Origin: JBDTSW01 sp963799815
GTDB taxonomy: Bacteria; Actinomycetota; Thermoleophilia; Solirubrobacterales; 70-9
Direction of reading: 5' to 3'
Assembly (NCBI GenBank): GCA_963799815.1
Contig: CAWCYG010000006.1
Coordinates: forward strand, 453,976 to 517,975
Length of the DNA: 64,000 nucleotides
The position numbers were made by a program, and so were the translations under genes. Below, piece after piece: positions 7,867 to 16,435 of the stretch (position 1 is the first letter of the stretch; every line of letters starts with the position of its first letter). The notes below the pieces were generated by a model, which saw nothing but the letters and a program-made list of their open reading frames with translations, was not told the origin of the DNA and made no database searches.

Positions 7867-8628
7867 TTAGGCCTGGCAGTTCGGGCACCAGTACGCGATG
7901 CGGTTGGCATCTCCCTGGCCTCGGGCGTGGATGCGGCCGCCGCAGCGCGGACACGCCTGGCGCGTGCCGCGGTAGATGCTGCGGGGCCGGCGCCCCTTAG
8001 CCAACGAGACCTTCATCACGCGCTCGTTTTCGGCGACGAGGCGCTCGGCCTCCTCCGGGTCGAGGTCGCTCACGGCTCGCCACGGGCTGAGCCCGGCTCG
8101 AAAGCACGCCTCGTTTCGGATCGCGTTCCCGATCCCCGCGATGATCCGCTGGTCGAGCAGCGCGTCGCCTACCTCGCGGCCCGCTCCCGCCTCCAGCAGG
8201 CGCGCGGCGGCAACGCCGGCATCGAAATCCGGCGCCAGGGGATCCGGGCCGAGCTGCATCAGCCCAGGGTCATTGCGAGCCCGCGACTCGCTGACGATGC
8301 GGAGGATCTGTCCGCCGGTTTGCGAGGCGACCGCCCGCCCCGATGCCAGCCGCAACCAGGGCCGGCCATACGGAAGCCGGCCATCTGCCGTGATCAACCA
8401 CCGCCCGTTCATCCCGAGGTGGCTGTGGAGCACGACCTCGTCGGAGAAGTGGGCCAGCAGATGCTTGCCGCGAGCCTCAACCCGTTCGAGCGTGCGCCCC
8501 TGGAGCTCCGCAGCGCGGCCGTGAACTGGGGAGCGCGCACTCGGGGCGTCGGCCAGCTCGATCTCCCTGCCCCCGAGAGCCGCATGCATGCGCCGCGCTG
8601 CGCGGTGGATCGTGTCGCCCTCGGGCAC
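7867..8628 (-). CDS. nei: Endonuclease VIII-like DNA glycosylase/AP lyase (Nei type)
   Basis: A 253-residue Fpg/Nei-family base-excision repair enzyme. The mature N-terminus PEGDTIHRAA supplies the catalytic proline and glutamate, and the Nei-style 'PEGDT' (not 'PELPE') argues for the Nei branch that prefers oxidised pyrimidines. The helix-two-turn-helix region is near 'GIGNAIRNEACF', and a C-terminal zinc finger uses C226, C229, C248 and C251. It follows the lhr gene by 46 bases on the same strand. Lhr/Nei neighbours are common in actinobacteria, consistent with a shared repair role. Confidence 0.93.
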   Translation of the reverse strand: MPEGDTIHRAARRMHAALGGREIELADAPSARSPVHGRAAELQGRTLERVEARGKHLLAHFSDEVVLHSHLGMNGRWLITADGRLPYGRPWLRLASGRAVASQTGGQILRIVSESRARNDPGLMQLGPDPLAPDFDAGVAAARLLEAGAGREVGDALLDQRIIAGIGNAIRNEACFRAGLSPWRAVSDLDPEEAERLVAENERVMKVSLAKGRRPRSIYRGTRQACPRCGGRIHARGQGDANRIAYWCPNCQA

Positions 8629-8674
8629 CCATCCATGATGGCGCGCCGCCCCTCAGCCCTGTAGCGCGCGGGCG

Positions 8675-10351
8675 TTAGGCAGAGGCGACCAGCCGACGCG
8701 GCTGCCGCTTGAAGCCAGCGGTGATCAGCGTCTCCTCCAACCCGGAACCGATCACCGGCTCGCCGTCCACCCGCTCGATGCCGAGCTTGGGGATGAGTCC
8801 CTCGTGCGCGGCGTCGGCCACCTCGCCGATCGCCTCCGCCAGCTCCTCGTTCTCCATCGGACGCATCCGCAGGATGCCCTTCCCGCCACGTTCCACGTAG
8901 ATGACCGGCTCGCCGTCACGGGTGAGGAGATAGGCACCCGGGCTGCGCGAAGGGCGCCTACCGCCAGGGCCCGAGCCGTCCTCGTCGCGCTCACGCTTTG
9001 GCCACGGCAGCGCGGCGCCGAAGGGGTTGGCGGGATCCGTAGCGGCGAGCAGCAGGTAGCGGCCCTCCTCTTGCGGTAGCGCCCGCAGGCGCTCGACCGC
9101 TCCGGCCAGGGCGAACTGAGCTCCGCCCAGGCCCTCGACGAAGTAGCCGCGGCGCGCGGTGCCGAGCATCTCGAGATTCGAGAGCTCGCCGTAGAGGGAC
9201 GAGAAGCCACCCGGCACTCCCTCTGCGAGCACGCTTTCCCTGGTCACGATCCCGTAGCGCTCGAGCATCAGTTCCGCCTGTGCGCGCAGGCGCGGTCCCG
9301 TGCGCACGGATTCTGGAAACAGCGGGCTGGTGAGCGACCAGCGCCCCTGCACCGTCCGTCCAGCGCCGGGCCTGCGGCTGGCGAACCGCCGTCCCGCCCG
9401 CTGTTGGCGCTGAACGGCGGTGAGCCGCCGGGCGCGAAGCGGAGCGAACGCGTCGTTCGTGACCTCGCCGGCCCAAGCGAGGTCCCAGAGCGCCTCATGG
9501 AGCTCCTCGCGAGAGACGTCGAGCTCGCCGACAAGGTCGAGCCAGAAGGCAGCGCCCGCATCGAGCCGCTCCCGGATCGCATCATGAACCTCGCCCTCCG
9601 GCGCCTCGAGCTTGGCGTTGGCGGGCGGCGGCCCGGCGAGATGCACATCCTCGCGGAAGTAGAGGGCGACGCGCCCGGACCGGCCCAGGGAGCCGGCGCC
9701 GATCCAGACGATCTCCCCGCCGGTCGTGAGCTCGTCGAGCCAAGAGGGGCTATAGGCACCCAGCCGGCGCGGAAGCACGTCGCGCTCCCACACCTCGGGG
9801 GTGAGAGCCACCCCCTGTAGGGGGACGAGCGCCTCGCGCAGGCGGTCCGGGCCGGCCCCCGCGGGGCGGTGGGCATCGACGTTCTGCCAGTTCGGCAAAA
9901 AGCGCGCGAGCTCGGCTGGATCGACTGCCTCGGCCTCCTTGCGCAGGTGCGCGAGGCTCGCGCGGCGGACCCGGCGCAGGACGTCCGCGTCGCACCACTC
10001 CCGCTCGGTACCGCCCGGCAAAAGCTCGCCCCGAACCACGGTGCCCGACCTTTCAAGCACGCGAAGTGCGGGCGTTGGGTCGATCCCGTACCGAGCGGTG
10101 AGCTGGGCCGTCGGAAACGGCCCGTGCGTGCGCGCGTAACGGCGCACCAGGGCAAGCATCGCATCGGGCATGTCCTCGAGGAACGACTCGGGCAGCCCAC
10201 CCGGCGGCGGCACGCCGAGCGCGTCGCGATACATGGCCGCATCCTCTGCGGCGATCCAGCGCTCCTCGCCGCCGATCCGTACCTTCGCCACGCTGCCGCT
10301 CGGCCTCGAGCTTGCCCAGCATCGAGGCAGCGGAATAGCCCTCGGCGACAC
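8675..10351 (-). CDS. lhr: Lhr helicase, C-terminal fragment
   Basis: A 558-codon frame from a GTG at 10351. Only the part from about 10303 down to 8675 is Lhr sequence; the first 18 or so residues are the wrong frame of the upstream fragment. It contains the winged-helix/AlkZ-like C-terminal arrangement of full-length Lhr, including 'IDPTPALRVLERSGTVVRGE' and the tail ending 'AGFKRQPRRLVASA'. No ATPase motif is present, so it would not be a helicase alone. No convincing ribosome binding site precedes the GTG, which argues against independent translation. Confidence 0.7.
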   Translation of the reverse strand: MSPRAIPLPRCWASSRPSGSVAKVRIGGEERWIAAEDAAMYRDALGVPPPGGLPESFLEDMPDAMLALVRRYARTHGPFPTAQLTARYGIDPTPALRVLERSGTVVRGELLPGGTEREWCDADVLRRVRRASLAHLRKEAEAVDPAELARFLPNWQNVDAHRPAGAGPDRLREALVPLQGVALTPEVWERDVLPRRLGAYSPSWLDELTTGGEIVWIGAGSLGRSGRVALYFREDVHLAGPPPANAKLEAPEGEVHDAIRERLDAGAAFWLDLVGELDVSREELHEALWDLAWAGEVTNDAFAPLRARRLTAVQRQQRAGRRFASRRPGAGRTVQGRWSLTSPLFPESVRTGPRLRAQAELMLERYGIVTRESVLAEGVPGGFSSLYGELSNLEMLGTARRGYFVEGLGGAQFALAGAVERLRALPQEEGRYLLLAATDPANPFGAALPWPKRERDEDGSGPGGRRPSRSPGAYLLTRDGEPVIYVERGGKGILRMRPMENEELAEAIGEVADAAHEGLIPKLGIERVDGEPVIGSGLEETLITAGFKRQPRRLVASA

Positions 10352-13226
10352 GAGCGGCGCACTCGTCCTCGGTCAGGTCCCCGAGTCGACGAAGGATCTG
10401 CTGGAGCGCGTCGCGGTCGCCGGCCTTGGCTTGGTCGTTCAGGTGCTGCAAGGAGGCTTCGACGTCGGCGAGCGCGTCCGGATCGATCAGCTCGCGCAGC
10501 TCCTCCTGTCCGAGCAGCTCGCGCAAGAGCTCGCGGTCGAGCGCCAGCGCGGCGGCGCGGCGCTCCGCGTTGGGCGTGTCCCCCTCGTACATGTAGGTGG
10601 CCACGTAGTCGAAGAGCAGCGAGGAGGCGAACGGCGAGGCGGTGGGCGTCTCGACCTCGACAAGCGAGACCCGGCGCGAATGCAGGTCGCGCAAGAGGCT
10701 CTCCAGCGAGGGCAGATCGAGCACATCGCGAAGGCACTCGCGGTAGGTCTCGAGCGTCACCGGGAAGCGGGGAAAGTCCTTCGCGACCTCGAGCAGGCTC
10801 TGAGACTTGAGCCGTTGCTGCCAAAGCGGCGTCCGCTTGCCGGGATAGGCGCGAGGGAGGAGAAGCGAGCGAGCGGCGTTCTCGCGAAAGCGGGCCCCGA
10901 ACAGGGCGGAGCCGCCGAGCTCGCGCACCACCAGGTCCTCGACCTCGTCGGCCTCCAAGAGGACGATGTCGGCGGGCGGCGCCTCGTCGGCGTCGGGGAG
11001 GTGGACGACGATGCCGTCGTCGGACCAGATCGCGTCGGCCTCCAGATCCTGCTCGTCGCGGATCCGAGCCGAGAGCGCCAGCCCCCAGGCGGCATGCACC
11101 CGCCCGCCAAACGGCGACAGCACGCACAGGCGCCAATCGCCGATCTCATCGCGAAAGCGCTCGATCACGATCGACTCGTCGGACGGGACCACCCTGGTCG
11201 CGGCCTGCTGCTCGCGCAGGTAGGCGACCAGATTCTCAGCGGCGAGGCGATCCAGGTCGTAGTCCTTCGCGAGCCGTTCCGGCTCCATCGCGACGGCCTC
11301 GCGGGCGAACTCGCCGATCGCCCGACCGAGCTCGGCGGGGCGGCCGATTCCGTCGCCGCGCCAGAACGGCACCGCGCCCGGGACGCCGGGGGCGGGCGTG
11401 ACGATGACCCGGTCGCGGGTGATGTCCTCGATCCGCCAGGTGGTGGCACCGAGCAGGAACGTCTGCCCGGGACGAGCCTCGTAGACCATCTCCTCGTCGA
11501 GCTCGCCCACCCGCCTGCCATCGGGCAGGTGCACGCCGTAGAGGCCACGGTCGGGGATCGTGCCGGCGTTCGTCACAGCGAGCTGACGCGCTCCCTTGCG
11601 GCCTCGTACGGTGCCCGCCGTCCGGTCCCATGCCACTCGCGGCCGCAGCTCGGCGAATCGCTCCGAGGGATAGCGACCGTCCAGCATGTCCAGGACGTTC
11701 TCGAGCTGCTCGCGGCCAAGCTCCGAGAACGGCTCGGTGGCCGTGACCACTCGCTCGAGCTCGTCCACCTCCCACTCGGCGTCGGCCACCATGGAGACGA
11801 TGTGCTGGGCCAGGACATCCAGCGGGTTCTTGGGGATCACCGTCTCCTCGATCAGGCCCCCGCGCATGCGCTTGGCGACGACGGCGCACTCGAGCAGATC
11901 GCCACGGAACTTGGGGAAGATCCGGCCCTTCGAGATCTGACCGAGCGCATGGCCCGCGCGGCCGACCCGCTGCAGGCCGCGCGTGACCGACTTCGGCGAC
12001 TCGACCTGGATCACGAGGTCGACCGCCCCCATGTCGATCCCGAGCTCGAGCGAGGAGGTCGCGACCAAACATGGGAGCCGGCCAGACTTCAGCATCTCCT
12101 CGACGACCAGCCGCTCCTCGTGGGCCAGTGAGCCGTGGTGGGCGCGGGCGATCTCGACGGGGGTATCGGCCGCGGGTCCTGTCGCGGGAGGCACGTCGTC
12201 GTGCCCTCCATGTTCCGTGGCAGGGAGCTCCTGCTCCGGCTCGTCGTTCGCGAGTTCGTTCAGGCGCTTCGCGAGGCGTTCCGCGCCGCGGCGGTTGTTG
12301 ACGAAGATGATCGTCGAGTTGTGCTCTTGGACCAGCTTCAGGAGCTCGGGGTAGATCGCGGGCCAGATCGAGCGCGCGTTGGTCGCCCCGTCGAAGTTCG
12401 CGGCGGTTTCCTCCGATCCGATCGGCCCGTCGGCGGCAGCGCCAGGCTCCGACATGTCCTCCACCGGCACATGGATCTTCAGGTCGAGCTCCTTGGCGAT
12501 GCCGGCGTCGACGATCCGGACGTCGCGGCGGGGGCCGGCGAGGAACCGGCCGATCCGCTCCAGCGGGCGCTGGGTCGCCGAGAGCCCGATTCGCTGCACC
12601 GAACGAGGTGGGTCTCCGGCCTGGAGGCGTGCGGTGGCCCCCAGGTGATCGAGGCGCTCGAGCGTCAGCGCCAGGTGAGCGCCGCGCTTCGTCTGTGCCA
12701 CGGCGTGGATCTCGTCGACGATCACGGCCTCGACACCCATGAGGATCTCGCGGGCCCTGGAGGTGATCATCAGGTAAAGCGACTCGGGGGTGGTGATCAG
12801 GATGTCCGGCGGCCTGCGCAGCATCGCCTGGCGGTCCTTCTGCGGTGTATCGCCGGTGCGTAGACCCACCGAGATGGGGGCGCCCACCCCCTTGAGCGGC
12901 GCGCGCAAATTGCGTTCGACGTCGTAGGAGAGGGCTTTGAGGGGCGAGACGTAGACCAGCTTCACGCCGGTGCCGAGCCCCGCGGGGTCCTCGGCGTCGG
13001 GAGCAGGAAGCCGGGACAGACGATCGATCCCCCAGAGGAAGGCCGCGAGCGTCTTGCCGGATCCCGTCGGCGCGCAGATCAGGGCGTTCTCGCCCGAGGA
13101 AATCGCTGGCCAGCCCGCCGCCTGAGCGGGCGTGGGGGCCTCAAACGAGGCCTGAAACCACTCTCGGACAGGCTTCGAGAACGGCGCTAGGGGTGAGTCA
13201 ACAGTGCTGTTTTCACTCGATGCCAA
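10053..13226 (-). CDS. lhr: Lhr helicase, N-terminal fragment (helicase core)
   Basis: This frame holds the whole helicase core. Walker A is 'APTGSGKT' at 52-59, the Walker B box is DEIH at 171-174, and 'LSATQ' (motif III) follows. The second RecA domain carries 'VATSSLELGIDMG' and 'QRVGRAGH' (motifs V and VI). The Lhr-specific winged-helix and beta-barrel region continues to about residue 975. Genuine homology ends near base 10300; the final 80 or so residues before the stop at 10053 are Arg/Ala-rich out-of-frame translation. If translated as it stands, the product has the catalytic core but lacks the Lhr C-terminal domain. Confidence 0.8.
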   Translation of the reverse strand: MASSENSTVDSPLAPFSKPVREWFQASFEAPTPAQAAGWPAISSGENALICAPTGSGKTLAAFLWGIDRLSRLPAPDAEDPAGLGTGVKLVYVSPLKALSYDVERNLRAPLKGVGAPISVGLRTGDTPQKDRQAMLRRPPDILITTPESLYLMITSRAREILMGVEAVIVDEIHAVAQTKRGAHLALTLERLDHLGATARLQAGDPPRSVQRIGLSATQRPLERIGRFLAGPRRDVRIVDAGIAKELDLKIHVPVEDMSEPGAAADGPIGSEETAANFDGATNARSIWPAIYPELLKLVQEHNSTIIFVNNRRGAERLAKRLNELANDEPEQELPATEHGGHDDVPPATGPAADTPVEIARAHHGSLAHEERLVVEEMLKSGRLPCLVATSSLELGIDMGAVDLVIQVESPKSVTRGLQRVGRAGHALGQISKGRIFPKFRGDLLECAVVAKRMRGGLIEETVIPKNPLDVLAQHIVSMVADAEWEVDELERVVTATEPFSELGREQLENVLDMLDGRYPSERFAELRPRVAWDRTAGTVRGRKGARQLAVTNAGTIPDRGLYGVHLPDGRRVGELDEEMVYEARPGQTFLLGATTWRIEDITRDRVIVTPAPGVPGAVPFWRGDGIGRPAELGRAIGEFAREAVAMEPERLAKDYDLDRLAAENLVAYLREQQAATRVVPSDESIVIERFRDEIGDWRLCVLSPFGGRVHAAWGLALSARIRDEQDLEADAIWSDDGIVVHLPDADEAPPADIVLLEADEVEDLVVRELGGSALFGARFRENAARSLLLPRAYPGKRTPLWQQRLKSQSLLEVAKDFPRFPVTLETYRECLRDVLDLPSLESLLRDLHSRRVSLVEVETPTASPFASSLLFDYVATYMYEGDTPNAERRAAALALDRELLRELLGQEELRELIDPDALADVEASLQHLNDQAKAGDRDALQQILRRLGDLTEDECAARVAEGYSAASMLGKLEAERQRGEGTDRRRGALDRRRGCGHVSRRARRAAAGWAARVVPRGHARCDACPGAPLRAHARAVSDGPAHRSVRDRPNARTSRA

Positions 13227-13236
13227 CCCATCGATT

Positions 13237-14256
13237 CTACGGACTGGCCTCGGTCGGACTGGGCCCCAACGCTCGGCCGTACTGGCGCTCGTAGTACTCG
13301 CGGTACTCGCCCGAGCGAACCGGCTCCCACCACGCCTGATTGCGCCGGTACCACTCGACCGTGCGAGCGAGGCCTTCGTCGAATGAAAGCTGAGCCTCCC
13401 AGCCCAGCTCTGCCTGCGTCCGCTCCGACGAGAGCGAGTAGCGGCGATCGTGCCCCAGCCGGTCGGTGACGTGCTCGATCAGCGACTCGTTACGACCGGT
13501 CAGCTGCAGGATCTTGCGGACGACGTCGATGTTCGGGAGCTCGTCGGGGCCTCCCACGTTGTAGACCCGACCCGGCTCGCCGAGCTCGAGCGCCAGGTCG
13601 ATCGCCGCGGCGAAGTCCTCGGCGAAGAGCCAGTTGCGGACCTGCATCCCGTCGCCGTATACGGGCAGCGGATCGCCCGCGAGCGCGTTCAGGACGCACA
13701 GGGGGATCAGCTTCTCGGGGTGCTGGCGGGGCCCGTAGTTGTTCGAGGCCCGGACGACGAGCGCGTCCTGGCCGTAGGTCCGATGGAAGGCGCCAACGAT
13801 GAGATCGCCGCCTGCCTTGGAGGCGGAGTAGGGAGATGAGGGATCGAGCGGCGAGCTCTCCGTGAACGACCCCGACTCGATCGAGCCGTAAACCTCGTCG
13901 GTCGAGACCTGGAGGTGCCGCACCCCGGCTGCGCGGGCCGCCTCGAGCAGTACGAACGTGCCGAACACGTCTGTCTGTATGAACTCGCCGGGGGTCTCGA
14001 TCGAGCGGTCGACGTGGGTCTCCGCGGCGAAGTTGACGATCGCGTCGCAGCCCTCGAGCGCTGCCGTCACCATGTGAGCGTCGGCGATGTCCCCCTCGAT
14101 CAGCTCGACTCGTTCGAGCCCCTCCAGGTTCTCGCGGCGCCCCGCATAGGTGAGCTTGTCGAGGACGCGGACCGACCCGCCGGGATCGGCCTCGAGGCGC
14201 GTGCGCACGTAGGCGGAGCCGATGAAGCCGGCACCCCCTGGGACCAGCACCTTCAC
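13237..14256 (-). CDS. rfbB: dTDP-glucose 4,6-dehydratase
   Basis: A 339-residue extended SDR enzyme that converts dTDP-glucose to dTDP-4-keto-6-deoxyglucose. The NAD motif 'GGAGFIGSAYVR' is at the N-terminus, 'NFAAETHVDRSI' is typical of RmlB, the catalytic threonine lies in 'STDEVYGS', and 'YSASKAGGD' provides Tyr and Lys. It is the third gene of rfbA-rfbD-rfbB; its GTG start overlaps the rfbD stop as GTGA, so translation is coupled. The stop is 10 bases from the lhr start. Confidence 0.95.
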   Translation of the reverse strand: MKVLVPGGAGFIGSAYVRTRLEADPGGSVRVLDKLTYAGRRENLEGLERVELIEGDIADAHMVTAALEGCDAIVNFAAETHVDRSIETPGEFIQTDVFGTFVLLEAARAAGVRHLQVSTDEVYGSIESGSFTESSPLDPSSPYSASKAGGDLIVGAFHRTYGQDALVVRASNNYGPRQHPEKLIPLCVLNALAGDPLPVYGDGMQVRNWLFAEDFAAAIDLALELGEPGRVYNVGGPDELPNIDVVRKILQLTGRNESLIEHVTDRLGHDRRYSLSSERTQAELGWEAQLSFDEGLARTVEWYRRNQAWWEPVRSGEYREYYERQYGRALGPSPTEASP

Positions 14257-15128
14257 GCCGGGCCTCCCGCGGCCGTCGCCACCCGCTCGCGCTCGATCAG
14301 GTACTCGGCCAGCGCCGCTCGCCAGTCCGGCAGCTCCGGGGTGGCGGTATTTCGGCTCGCCAGCACCGAGTAGGCGGGGCGAGGCGCCGGGCGACCCAGC
14401 ATCTGCGTCCGAGCCGCCATCACGCGCGTCTCCGAGCCCACCTGATCGAAGATCTCCTGCGCGAACTCAAACCACGAGCACGAGCCACGACCGGTGACGT
14501 GGTGTACGCCGTAGTCCTCGGACTCCACCAGCGTGGCGATCGCATCGGCGAGATGGCGGGTGTACGTCGGCGAGCCCACCTGGTCGCAGACGACCAGTAC
14601 CTCAGGCTGTTCGCCGGCGAGGCGCAGCATGGTCTCGATGAAGTTCTTGCCGTGGACGCCGAAGAGCCAGGAGGTCCGCACGATCAGGTGCCGGGAGTTG
14701 GCCACAGCGACTGAGGTCTCGCCCGCGTGCTTGGAGCGGCCGTAGGCCGAGAGCGGATGCGGCATGTCGGTCTCCTCATAGGGGGAGCCCTTGTTGCCAT
14801 CGAAGACGTAGTCGGTCGACGGGAGCACGATCTTCGCGCCCACGGTGCCCGCCGCCACGGCCACGAGGCCCGCGGCCGTGTCGTTCACCTCCATCGCCCG
14901 CCGTTCGTTCGACTCGGCGCCATCGACGTCCGTGTACGCGGCGCAGTTGACCAGCACGTCCGGGGCAATGGAGGCCACGGCCGCGTCGACCTGAGGCCCG
15001 TTGGTGATATCGAGATCCTCGCGCCCAAGCGCGATCGTCTCGTGACCACGAGCCGTAAGGGCATCGACGACGTCGTGGCCAAGCATGCCGGCGGCGCCGG
15101 TGACCATGACCTTCATCGCTTCGCTCAC
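14253..15128 (-). CDS. rfbD: dTDP-4-dehydrorhamnose reductase
   Basis: A 291-residue SDR enzyme that reduces dTDP-4-keto-L-rhamnose in the last step of dTDP-rhamnose synthesis. The Rossmann motif is 'VTGAAGMLGHDVV', and the family motifs 'NCAAYTDVDGAE', 'STDYVFDG' and 'YGRSKHAGE' are present. I take the GTG at 15128 because it overlaps the rfbA stop as GTGA; an ATG four codons later is also possible. The 3,5-epimerase rfbC, needed between RfbB and RfbD, is absent from this cluster. Confidence 0.95.
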   Translation of the reverse strand: MSEAMKVMVTGAAGMLGHDVVDALTARGHETIALGREDLDITNGPQVDAAVASIAPDVLVNCAAYTDVDGAESNERRAMEVNDTAAGLVAVAAGTVGAKIVLPSTDYVFDGNKGSPYEETDMPHPLSAYGRSKHAGETSVAVANSRHLIVRTSWLFGVHGKNFIETMLRLAGEQPEVLVVCDQVGSPTYTRHLADAIATLVESEDYGVHHVTGRGSCSWFEFAQEIFDQVGSETRVMAARTQMLGRPAPRPAYSVLASRNTATPELPDWRAALAEYLIERERVATAAGGPA

Positions 15129-16189
15129 GGGATCTCGATCTCCGAGCGGTCACCCACGATCATCCGCAGCGTTCGGGGCAACCCAGCGGAGCCTGCCAGG
15201 CGAACGTCGCGGCCCAGAAGGCTCGCCTCCATTCGGGCATTCAGGTCCGTAACGCTCGCGCCCGCGAGCAGGATCGAGTGCTCGACCTCGCAGCCCGAGA
15301 CGGTCACCTCGCGATCGAGGGACGTGTACGGGCCGATGTAGGCATCGGTGATGGCGGCACCCGGCCCGATGATGGCGGGCCCTCGAACCACCGAGCGCTC
15401 GATTCGAGCTTCCCTCTCCACGACAACCCGGCCCTCCACCTTGCTCTCGATGATCTCACCCTCGATGCGCCGCTCGATGTCCTCGAGCACGAGCCGGTTT
15501 GCCTCGAGCATGTCCGCCAGCTGCCCGGTGTCTTTCCACCAGCCCCGCACCGTGTGGCTCTCCACGCGGCGGCCGTCGTCGATCAGCGTCTGAATCGCGT
15601 CCGTTATCTCCAGCTCACCCCGGCCCGAGGGCTCAATCCGCCTCGCCGCCTCGAAGATCTGGGGGCCGAACATGTACACGCCCACGAGCGCCATGTCCGA
15701 GGGCGGGTCCTTCGGCTTCTCCACGAGCCTCGCCACTCGGTCGCCATCGAGCTCGGCGACCCCGTAGTGCCAGGGATCGGGAACCTTCGTCAGCAGAATC
15801 AGCGCCTCGGGTCCCGAGTTGCGAAACCGCTCGACGAGCTCGGTGATCCCGTCGCGCAGGAGGTTGTCGCCCAGGTACATCACGAATGGGCTGTCGCCGA
15901 GGAAGTCCTCCGCGGTCAGGACCGCGTGAGCGAGTCCGCGCGGGGCGTCCTGCTGGATGAACGTCACCCGAGCGCCCAGGGCAGAGCCGTCGCCGACGGC
16001 CTCGCGGATCTCCCCGCCCGTCTCGGGGGCGATGATGATCCCGATCTCGGCGATGCCGGCGGCCACCAGCGCCTCGATCCCGTAGAAGAGAACCGGCTTG
16101 TTGGCGACCGGCACGAGCTGCTTCGCCGAGGTGTGGGTGATCGGACGCAGGCGGGTGCCCGCGCCGCCGGAGAGGATCAGGCCGCGCAT
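15125..16189 (-). CDS. rfbA: Glucose-1-phosphate thymidylyltransferase, long form
   Basis: A 354-residue nucleotidyltransferase making dTDP-glucose from dTTP and glucose-1-phosphate. The N-terminal 'GLILSGGAGTRLRPIT' is the signature pyrophosphorylase loop, and 'YLGDN', 'VEKPKDP' and 'WWKDTGQ' follow as expected. Residues about 245-354 form hexapeptide-like repeats (left-handed beta helix), as in the longer actinobacterial RfbA type rather than the 290-residue enterobacterial one. The ATG at 16189 begins directly at the conserved motif; a frame running up to 16321 adds 44 unrelated residues. First gene of the operon. Confidence 0.93.
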   Translation of the reverse strand: MRGLILSGGAGTRLRPITHTSAKQLVPVANKPVLFYGIEALVAAGIAEIGIIIAPETGGEIREAVGDGSALGARVTFIQQDAPRGLAHAVLTAEDFLGDSPFVMYLGDNLLRDGITELVERFRNSGPEALILLTKVPDPWHYGVAELDGDRVARLVEKPKDPPSDMALVGVYMFGPQIFEAARRIEPSGRGELEITDAIQTLIDDGRRVESHTVRGWWKDTGQLADMLEANRLVLEDIERRIEGEIIESKVEGRVVVEREARIERSVVRGPAIIGPGAAITDAYIGPYTSLDREVTVSGCEVEHSILLAGASVTDLNARMEASLLGRDVRLAGSAGLPRTLRMIVGDRSEIEIP

Positions 16190-16390
16190 AGCGGGGAGAT
16201 TAGGAGGAAAGACCCGGCGAGCCCGGTTCGTGGAGCCGAGTGTTACGAATCGGCCACGCCCAGGCGAACGCTTGGTGGCGTCCACGGCGGCACCGGCCCT
16301 GAATTGAGGTAGTCCATCCATCGGATGAGGTATTCAGGCACGTTTCCGATTGGCGCATCCTGCGTGGGGGCACGATAGAACTAGACATGT

Positions 16391-16408
16391 ATCCATCGAT
16401 CGATGGAT
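16391..16408. promoter_or_regulatory. 18-bp perfect palindrome upstream of ECF sigma gene
   Basis: ATCCATCGATCGATGGAT reads the same on both strands and lies 27 bases before the sigma factor start, in the 246-base gap between divergent rfbA and the sigma gene. A perfect 18-bp palindrome at this place is a good candidate operator for a dimeric regulator; no regulator can be named. Confidence 0.5.
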
Positions 16409-16435
16409 CCACGACAGCCAATGGAGTGAGCGCTC

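Larger units (their letters stand above)
8675..13226 (-). pseudogene. lhr: lhr, Lhr-type large helicase-related protein, interrupted by a one-base frameshift
   Basis: The two reading frames described separately below are halves of one gene. The full span of 4552 bases is one base more than a multiple of three. Removing one base near 10288-10303 gives a single protein of about 1516 residues, the usual size of full-length Lhr (about 1500). In the upstream frame the family sequence runs to 'MLGKLEAER', and the downstream frame resumes at 'SVAKVRIGGEERW'. Either the gene is recently broken or the assembly has a one-base insertion in the GC-rich string. Lhr is a 3'-to-5' DNA helicase of superfamily 2. 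The TTG start at 13226 is only 11 bases after rfbB. Confidence 0.85.

Noticed and set aside
10170..12131. 653-codon plus-strand frame opposite the lhr helicase core
   Set aside because: Shadow frame; the opposite strand encodes complete helicase motifs.
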